NCBI GenBank assembly: GCA_026394635.1
Contig: JAPKXV010000173.1
Location: 1 to 11,307 of the forward strand
DNA length: 11,307 nt
Source of the DNA: Methanoregula sp.
Lineage (GTDB): Archaea > Halobacteriota > Methanomicrobia > Methanomicrobiales > Methanospirillaceae
Reading direction: 5' to 3'
Below the pieces are notes generated by a model that searched no databases, was not told the DNA's origin, and saw only the letters and a list, made by a program, of their open reading frames with translations. Positions 7,135 to 11,307 of the stretch are shown one piece after another. The stretch's first letter is position 1, and each line of letters begins with the position of its first letter. Both the position numbers and the translations under genes were made by a program.

Positions 7135-7200
7135 GATTTACATTGCCCCCGCCACTGCGGCAGCCCCCTTGCGATATCCGTAAAAAAACCGGTTTATTAT

Positions 7201-7233
7201 GAATCTCTGGTAATGATGTGAGATCAGAGATTC
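7201..7233. repeat. 9-bp perfect inverted repeat at the right end of element A
   Basis: GAATCTCTG (7201-7209) and CAGAGATTC (7225-7233) with a 15-nt spacer. The right arm runs into the right terminal repeat of the element, so it may be a subterminal transposase-binding palindrome. Confidence 0.5.
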
Positions 7234-7310
7234 CTCCAGAACCGAAAAAAGAAAGAATCAAAAGTATCCGGGCCCTATATCTCGTACTGAATCAGCGAAG
7301 GTAAACAAGC

Positions 7311-7874
7311 ATGATTCCTGCCGACCTGTTGTTCCCTGTCATCATCTTTTTTGCCCGTGTCGTAGAAACGAGCCTTGACACGATCCGCATGGTCTATGTG
7401 ACCAAAGGGCACCCGTATCTCGCCGCAGCGATCGGGGTGGTCAAGATCGGGATCTGGCTCGTCTCGACCGGCCTTGTGCTCACGAACTTTTCAAACATCC
7501 CCGGCATCCTTGCCTACATCGCAGGATACGGCGTCGGGACGCTGATCGGCATGAATATCGAGGAACGGATCAGTATCGGCACCGTTCTGGTCCGGATCAT
7601 CACGCCAAAAGACCCAGAACCCCTGATCTCCCACTTGGCCGGCATCGGTTTTGGCATCACCCGGGTCAATGCAGCAGGTTCGTTCACGCCATCGGTTGCC
7701 GTCCTCCTCATGGTAGTCCCGAGAACGGAGCTCGACCGGCTCCTTGCGGTACTTAAAAAAGACTACCCCGACCTCCTCTTCACCGTTGAGGACATCCGGA
7801 AGATGAGCGAGCAGGGGACGATCTTCTATGGCAAACGGAGGGGCGGCCTGCGCCGGTTCCTCGGTATGGACTGA
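7311..7874 (+). CDS. UPF0316 membrane protein (DUF5698 + DUF2179)
   Basis: 187 residues. The N-terminus has three membrane segments (about 4-23, 36-58, 62-82), the first carrying the family-typical polar run ARVVETSLDTIR (15-26). This is the DUF5698 region. Residues about 100-165 form a soluble alpha/beta domain of DUF2179 type (VLVRIITPKDPEPLISHL, then GIGFGITRVNAAGS, then a VAVLLMVVPR strand and a helix ending in YPDLLFTVEDIRK). The length is normal for UPF0316. The biochemical role is unknown; DUF2179 is a presumed ligand-binding cytoplasmic domain. The start ATG has GAAGG at 7297-7301, 9 nt upstream. The gene stands alone, bracketed by the two MITE-like elements. Confidence 0.9.
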   Translation: MIPADLLFPVIIFFARVVETSLDTIRMVYVTKGHPYLAAAIGVVKIGIWLVSTGLVLTNFSNIPGILAYIAGYGVGTLIGMNIEERISIGTVLVRIITPKDPEPLISHLAGIGFGITRVNAAGSFTPSVAVLLMVVPRTELDRLLAVLKKDYPDLLFTVEDIRKMSEQGTIFYGKRRGGLRRFLGMD

Positions 7875-7936
7875 TGGACGGGTATTGATCCTGTCCTGAT
7901 GAGATCTCCTGATCCTGATACCCGCAAACCTCCCGT

Positions 7937-7964
7937 CAGGAGTGCTTTTGAGCACCCCGTCCTG
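7937..7964 (+). terminator. Hairpin after the UPF0316 gene, possible terminator
   Basis: CAGGA-GTGCT (7937-7946), loop TTTG, AGCAC (7951-7955), then TCCTG (7960-7964) form a 10-bp stem interrupted by a 4-nt bulge. No T-run follows, so termination is only a guess. Upstream, CGGGTAT (7879-7885) and ATACCCG (7918-7924) make a second, wider inverted repeat directly after the stop codon. Between 7965 and 7998 I see nothing else. Confidence 0.35.
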
Positions 7965-8084
7965 GTCCTGGTCGCCGGTCTCGTGCGTATCTATGACTCT
8001 AAAAGGGGCTCTGGTGAGATCCTTATTTCATTCGATATTTGATTTAACCTTATAACCTGACTATCGCATTTGGGGGTGACTTGA

Positions 8085-8109
8085 GAAAACGGTGTTTCAG
8101 TCCGTTTTC
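8085..8109. repeat. 8-bp perfect hairpin inside element B
   Basis: GAAAACGG (8085-8092) and CCGTTTTC (8102-8109) with a 9-nt loop. The arms and outer bases resemble the intergenic hairpin at 3168-3200 (TGAGAAAAC and GTTTTCGA in both). There is no equivalent in the shorter element A. Confidence 0.55.
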
Positions 8110-8192
8110 GAGATGTGACGAAGGAACATGAGAAGATGGTCATCAGACCCTCTTTGAGCCGCCACAAGCGTGAGGGGGTGAAGGTATCCGGC

Positions 8193-8214
8193 GAAGAACT
8201 CTCATGAGTTCTTC
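8193..8214. repeat. 9-bp perfect hairpin inside element B
   Basis: GAAGAACTC (8193-8201) and GAGTTCTTC (8206-8214) with a 4-nt loop. It begins about 40 nt inside the CCCCC block, the same distance as the 7111-7134 hairpin from the GGGGG block in element A. Confidence 0.6.
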
Positions 8215-8335
8215 TGATATCTCATCTCCGTAAGGTTCGACATGCCCAAGCCCCCAGGAGCGTTAAAAAATATTTTCTCAAGCATTTCACCAAAGCCATA
8301 AATGGATAGCGTGAATAGTCTGTGTATCTCACCGT

Positions 8336-8362
8336 GGGGTAAAATAATCCCCGGTAATTACC
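8336..8362 (+). promoter_or_regulatory. Promoter-proximal palindromes upstream of the Fe-S/cupin operon
   Basis: GGGG-TAAAATAAT-CCCC (8336-8352) is an inverted repeat enclosing a TATA-like core. It is followed directly by the perfect 10-bp palindrome GGTAATTACC (8353-8362), then AGGAGG at 8368-8373. This layout suggests a repressor or redox-sensor operator over the promoter or leader. An alternative TATA, ATAAAT, lies at the right junction of element B (8298-8303). Confidence 0.4.
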
Positions 8363-8381
8363 CGTACAGGAGGAATGGAAT

Positions 8382-9185
8382 ATGGGCGTCTCCGCGATCC
8401 CCCAAAGCCTTGGACTGATCTATGCCCTTTTAGCGTTCCCGGTCATCGCCGGTCTCTGGTACAAAAGGATGATGACACGTCCAATCGTGTTTCTCTTCCT
8501 TTTTATCTCTGCAGGTCTTGGATTTCTCCTCTTCTCACCGATGGTGCCGTACCAGATACAGCAGGCGATCACGGGTGGGGGGCCGGGGCCCGGTTCCCCG
8601 CTGCCCCTTGTGATCGTCCTTGTCGCCATCTTCATGGTGCTGACGTTTGTTGCGGGGAGGATCTTCTGCGGGCAGCTCTGCCCGATTGGAGCGTTGCAGG
8701 AGCTCATCTATACCGACCCGAAACACAAGACCAATGCCGCACAGAAACGGGTCATCATGGCGTTCCGGTTCATCTGGTTCGTTCTGATTCTTGTCGCCGG
8801 TATCCTGTTTTCGGTCGCCGTGTTGCGCATTTTTGGGATCAAAGAGTTCTTTTACCTCGACCTCAACGCACCGTTTTTTTCGGTTTTTGTCATCCTGATC
8901 GCCATCTCGCTCTTCTTTTACCGCCCGTTCTGCCGGTTCTTCTGCCCGTTTGGCGTCCTGTTGTCGCTTGCCGCTGCAAAAAGCCAGTATAAGATCCGGC
9001 GCACGGATGCCTGTACCCGGTGCGGCGCATGCGAACGGGCCTGCCCGGCTGCAGAAGCAGGAGCCGGTGATGCAAAGATGGAGTGCTACCTCTGCGGCAG
9101 GTGCATACGGGCATGTCCCACAGAAGGAGCACTTATGTACTCGCGGGAAAACACGGAAACAGAAAAGGAGGATCACCATGAATGA
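8382..9185 (+). CDS. NapH/YccM-like polyferredoxin membrane protein (4Fe-4S)
   Basis: 267 residues. Five membrane segments (about 9-26, 34-53, 74-92, 126-150, 165-181) carry the two family-defining motifs CGQLCP (96-101) and CRFFCP (184-189) at helix ends. The C-terminal cytoplasmic part is a two-cluster ferredoxin: C211-x2-C214-x2-C217-x3-C221P and C235-x2-C238-x2-C241-x3-C245P. This is the architecture of NapH, MauN and YccM-type electron-transfer proteins, which pass electrons between membrane carriers and soluble partners. In a methanogen lacking nitrate reductase the partner is unknown. The acidic/His-rich tail (EKEDHHE) is unremarkable. The start is set by AGGAGG at 8368-8373, 8 nt upstream. 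The 3' end overlaps the cupin gene by 8 nt. Confidence 0.92.
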   Translation: MGVSAIPQSLGLIYALLAFPVIAGLWYKRMMTRPIVFLFLFISAGLGFLLFSPMVPYQIQQAITGGGPGPGSPLPLVIVLVAIFMVLTFVAGRIFCGQLCPIGALQELIYTDPKHKTNAAQKRVIMAFRFIWFVLILVAGILFSVAVLRIFGIKEFFYLDLNAPFFSVFVILIAISLFFYRPFCRFFCPFGVLLSLAAAKSQYKIRRTDACTRCGACERACPAAEAGAGDAKMECYLCGRCIRACPTEGALMYSRENTETEKEDHHE

Positions 9186-9513
9186 TAAAAAAACAGAAGA
9201 CCTCAAAGGAACGGTGCTCGAACCAAAAGATCTGATCGCATACCAGGACGGTTCGGTGGTGAGCCGTATGCTTGTCTACAAACCGCAGGGCACCATCACG
9301 ATCTTTGCGTTTGATGCGGGAGAGGGGTTGTCAGAGCATACCGCACCGTATGATGCGATCGCCACCATCATCGACGGTGAAGCAACCATAACCATTGCAA
9401 AAAAAGAGTTCCCCCTGAGTGCAGGGCAGATGATCATCATGCCGGCAAACATCCCGCACGCGGTCATGGCGGTGCAACGGTTTAAGATGGTGCTTACGAT
9501 GATCCATGCATGA
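9178..9513 (+). CDS. Small single-domain cupin protein
   Basis: 111 residues, one beta-barrel. Cupin motif 1 region: GEGLSEHTAPYDAIATIIDG (48-67), with H54 as the only histidine. Motif 2 region: AGQMIIMPANIPHAV (82-96), with P89 and H94. The classical second His and Glu of motif 1 are absent, so metal binding would need other ligands such as D59, or the protein may bind a small ligand without metal. It starts inside the end of the Fe-S protein gene with a very strong SD (AAGGAGG, 9164-9170, 7 nt before ATG), so the pair is one transcript. Small cupins of this type often accompany redox proteins; the substrate is unknown. Confidence 0.9.
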   Translation: MNDKKTEDLKGTVLEPKDLIAYQDGSVVSRMLVYKPQGTITIFAFDAGEGLSEHTAPYDAIATIIDGEATITIAKKEFPLSAGQMIIMPANIPHAVMAVQRFKMVLTMIHA

Positions 9514-9570
9514 ACTGCACGAAGTACGGATAATAACTTCCGCAATAATTATCATAAAATAATTCCATTC

Positions 9571-9578
9571 TTTAATTA
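9571..9578 (+). promoter_or_regulatory. Possible TATA box of the second sensor kinase
   Basis: TTTAATTA sits 35 nt before the ATG at 9613 in a markedly AT-rich 60-bp stretch (9535-9580). It would give a start near 9600 and a short leader containing GAGGG (9601-9605). Confidence 0.35.
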
Positions 9579-9612
9579 GCATCCTGTATTCAGACCGGCT
9601 GAGGGTACTAAC

Positions 9613-11307
9613 ATGATCTGGCAATATCCCCCGTTTCTTATCCCGCTTGTGATCACGCTGGGAATCCTCGTCGGTCTCACGATCATTACGCTCCGGCACC
9701 GGGACGCACCGGGCACCTGGCCGGTGGCGTTGTTCTTAGGCGCTGCAACGCTCTGGACTGCTGCCTACACGCTTGAACTTGCGAGTGCCGACCTCCCCGC
9801 CAATCTCTTCTTCACGTATATCCAGTACCCCGGAATTGTCACCGTGCCGGTGGCCTGGTTCCTCTTTGTATTGTATTATACTGGGCGGGACCGGTGGTTA
9901 AGACGGCCAGTCGTATACCTCTTCTTTGTTGTACCGGTACTCACCCTCCTTTTCGTCTTCACCAACGATTGCCACCACCTGTACTACACGGCAATCACCC
10001 CGATAACGGTCTGGGGACTGGTCATCTGGGTCTTTACCTATGGGCCGCTCTTCTGGATCCATGGCGTGTACTCCTACGCGCTGATCCTTACCGGAGCCCT
10101 GCTCATGGTCGAAAAATACGTAAACTCGCCTCCGGTGTTCCGTCACCAGATCTCGTTACTTTTTTATGCCTCGATCATCACGTTTGCGGCCAACGTCATC
10201 TATGTCCTGGACCTTGGTCCTGTCCCGGGTTTTGACCTCACGCCGTTTGCATTCCTGATCACCGGCATTGCCCTCATCGTGGCAACGATCCGGTTCCGCC
10301 TCTTCTCGGTTATGCCCGTCACGTACTCCATGCTGGTCGAGCATATGGATGACGGGCTGGTCGTGGTCAATGAACACACCATCATTGTCGCCATCAACTC
10401 CGTTGCAGCCCGACTCGGGGGTAGTTCGCCGGACTCCGCAACCGGGGAACCCCTGGCTGCTATCATTCCCCCGCTTGCAGGGGTCACCTGTACCGGGGAG
10501 GTGGAGTTGTCCTGCGAAATTGTGCTCCCGGTCCATGACATACACCGCAATTTTGAGGTACGGTGCATCCCGCTGCATGAAGGAAACAAGCGGCTGATCG
10601 GGCAGCTCCTCATCATCCGGGACATCACTGACCAGAAAGCGGCTGCTGCAGCACTCAAAGAGGCGAACCTGAAACTCAACATCCTCAACGACATCACGCG
10701 CCACGATATCCGGAACAAACTCACCGGGTTACTGCTCTACGTGGATACCATCAGGGAGTCTTCAGATCCCCTGGAGATCAAGGCCTCGGTCAAAAAGATC
10801 GAGGAAACAGCACTGGTGCTCGCCCGCCAGATCGAGTTTACCCGCACCTACCAGGACCTCGGGGTGAAGTCTCCCCGGTGGCAGGACCTTGATGCACTGG
10901 TGGCGCAGGTTATTCCCCAGGTTGACTTCGGGGGAATCTTGTTTAAATCTGACCTGCACCGTATTGAGATCTATGCAGACCCCCTGTTCGAGCGCGTCTT
11001 GTACAACCTTCTCGAGAACGCGGTAAAATTTGGCGGTCCGAAGATCTCATTCATACGGATCACGGCACAGGAAGTGCCAGACGGGCTCAGCATCATCGTC
11101 GAGGATGACGGTGTGGGCATCCCGGAATCTGACAAGGAGAAGATCTTCTCCCGCGGGTATGGCACGAACACCGGGCTCGGTCTCTTCCTCTCAAGAGAGA
11201 TCCTTGCGATCACCGTAATAACCATCCGGGAAACCGGCGAACAGGGTAAAGGGGCCCGGTTTGAGATCCTCGTGCCAAAGGGGAAGTACCGGTCCGGGTC
11301 ACCGTAA
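9613..11307 (+). CDS. Orphan 7-TM sensor histidine kinase with degenerate PAS domain
   Basis: 564 residues, stop codon at the very end of the window. Seven hydrophobic segments (about 7-26, 37-56, 66-89, 99-117, 130-166 possibly as two, 178-199, 209-228) match the HisKA_7TM sensor type. A short PAS-like domain follows (about 238-340), starting LVEHMDDGLVVVN and ending IIRDITDQKAAA. The phosphoacceptor is H364 in ITRHDIRNK. The ATPase has N465 in YNLLENAVKFG, EDDGVGI (497-503), an F-box near 510-517 and NTGLGLFL (519-526). From residue 352 onward it aligns closely with the kinase at 1277-3043, including QI-x-FT-x-x-Y-x-D-x-GVK-x-P-x-WQ and IEIYADPL. GAGGG at 9601-9605 supports the start. No response regulator is present in the window. 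Confidence 0.94.
   Translation: MIWQYPPFLIPLVITLGILVGLTIITLRHRDAPGTWPVALFLGAATLWTAAYTLELASADLPANLFFTYIQYPGIVTVPVAWFLFVLYYTGRDRWLRRPVVYLFFVVPVLTLLFVFTNDCHHLYYTAITPITVWGLVIWVFTYGPLFWIHGVYSYALILTGALLMVEKYVNSPPVFRHQISLLFYASIITFAANVIYVLDLGPVPGFDLTPFAFLITGIALIVATIRFRLFSVMPVTYSMLVEHMDDGLVVVNEHTIIVAINSVAARLGGSSPDSATGEPLAAIIPPLAGVTCTGEVELSCEIVLPVHDIHRNFEVRCIPLHEGNKRLIGQLLIIRDITDQKAAAAALKEANLKLNILNDITRHDIRNKLTGLLLYVDTIRESSDPLEIKASVKKIEETALVLARQIEFTRTYQDLGVKSPRWQDLDALVAQVIPQVDFGGILFKSDLHRIEIYADPLFERVLYNLLENAVKFGGPKISFIRITAQEVPDGLSIIVEDDGVGIPESDKEKIFSRGYGTNTGLGLFLSREILAITVITIRETGEQGKGARFEILVPKGKYRSGSP

Larger units (their letters stand above)
7035..7243 (+). mobile_element. MITE-like element A (209 bp, 14-bp TIRs, 8-bp imperfect flanking repeat)
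   Basis: The left end GGCTCTGGTGAAAT (7035-7048) and right end ATTCCTCCAGAACC (7230-7243) are inverted repeats matching at 11 of 14 positions. Immediately outside are GAAATAAG (7027-7034) and GAAAAAAG (7244-7251), matching at 7 of 8, as expected for a decayed target-site duplication. Inside are AACGTTCTTGGGGGC (7062-7076), a 9-bp hairpin (7111-7134), a C-rich stretch with GCCCCC at 7145 and 7164, and a second hairpin (7201-7233). There is no convincing ORF. Its left ~100 bp corresponds to the right end of element B read in reverse complement. An 8-bp duplication with GG-starting ends would fit an IS1595-type or similar DDE parent, but no transposase is in the window. The element supplies most of the gap upstream of the UPF0316 gene. 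Confidence 0.6.
8007..8297 (-). mobile_element. MITE-like element B (291 bp, 14-bp TIRs, 8-bp imperfect flanking repeat)
   Basis: The left end GGCTCTGGTGAGAT (8007-8020) and right end ATTTCACCAAAGCC (8284-8297) are inverted repeats matching at 12 of 14 positions; the left end matches the left end of element A at 13 of 14. The flanks CTAAAAGG (7999-8006) and ATAAATGG (8298-8305) agree at 6 of 8. Subterminal GGGGG (8072-8076) and CCCCC (8251-8255) face each other. GCCCCCAGGAGCGTT (8250-8264) is, in reverse complement, a 13/15 match to 7062-7076 of element A. Two perfect hairpins lie inside. Strand is given as minus because the reverse complement aligns with element A as written. There is no convincing ORF. 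It fills most of the gap upstream of the Fe-S protein gene. A structured RNA is an alternative reading, but paired ends plus flanking repeats favour a mobile element. Confidence 0.6.

Noticed and set aside
7145..7176. GCCACTG in a C-rich context, resembling the B12-box of cobalamin riboswitches
   Set aside because: The rest of the cobalamin riboswitch consensus is absent, and the motif lies inside a small CCGC/GCGG stem of the MITE-like element.
8224..8257. GGTTCGA resembling a tRNA T-loop, followed by CCCCC
   Set aside because: No T-stem, anticodon arm or acceptor pairing of tRNA dimensions can be drawn.
8375..8992. 205-codon plus-strand ORF overlapping the Fe-S protein gene
   Set aside because: It is a frame shadow; the other frame has all the cysteine motifs, membrane segments and correctly spaced SD.
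10156..10724. Minus-strand ORFs of 182 and 174 codons opposite the second kinase
   Set aside because: Low-complexity antisense frames; the kinase frame has all catalytic boxes.
1..11307. CRISPR array or defence system
   Set aside because: No regularly spaced direct repeats and no Cas, restriction or toxin-antitoxin genes were seen; the repeats present are tandem or inverted pairs only.

Overview
The window looks like a chromosomal segment of a methanogenic archaeon, most likely Methanomicrobiales (Methanoregula-like). The placement is inferred from archaeal-type inositol-monophosphatase and NAD kinase proteins, a TiaS/methanogenesis-marker-11-like protein, a DUF169 protein, two sensor kinases with a methanogen-style HDIxN phosphoacceptor box, Shine-Dalgarno sites matching GGAGGTGATC, and T-tract terminators without strong hairpins. 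No marker gene fixes the species.

Layout: (1) 1-1175, plus strand: the 3' end of an inositol-monophosphatase-superfamily phosphatase followed closely by NAD kinase, an NAD(P)/sugar-phosphate pair. (2) 1277-3043, minus strand: an orphan membrane sensor histidine kinase with two PAS domains and visibly lower GC than its neighbours. (3) 3335-4048, plus: a DUF169 protein, followed by an imperfect tandem repeat (4061-4223) in which each unit begins with a T-tract. (4) 4370-6955, plus: a tight three-gene operon of ACT-domain protein, homoserine dehydrogenase without its own ACT domain, and a winged-helix/DDTD-motif fusion protein. (5) 7035-8305: two short non-coding elements with matching terminal inverted repeats and imperfect 8-bp flanking duplications, one on each side of a UPF0316 membrane-protein gene. 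(6) 8382-9513, plus: a polyferredoxin-like membrane protein overlapping a small cupin gene. (7) 9613-11307, plus: a second orphan sensor kinase with a 7-TM sensor, whose catalytic half is clearly paralogous to that of the first kinase.

How the genes may work together: the ACT protein is a good candidate for a detached allosteric subunit of homoserine dehydrogenase in threonine/methionine synthesis. The Fe-S membrane protein and cupin probably act together in redox or metal metabolism. The kinases have no response regulator nearby and must signal to partners elsewhere. The most novel feature is the pair of MITE-like elements around the UPF0316 gene, with conserved internal hairpins; no transposase lies in the window.
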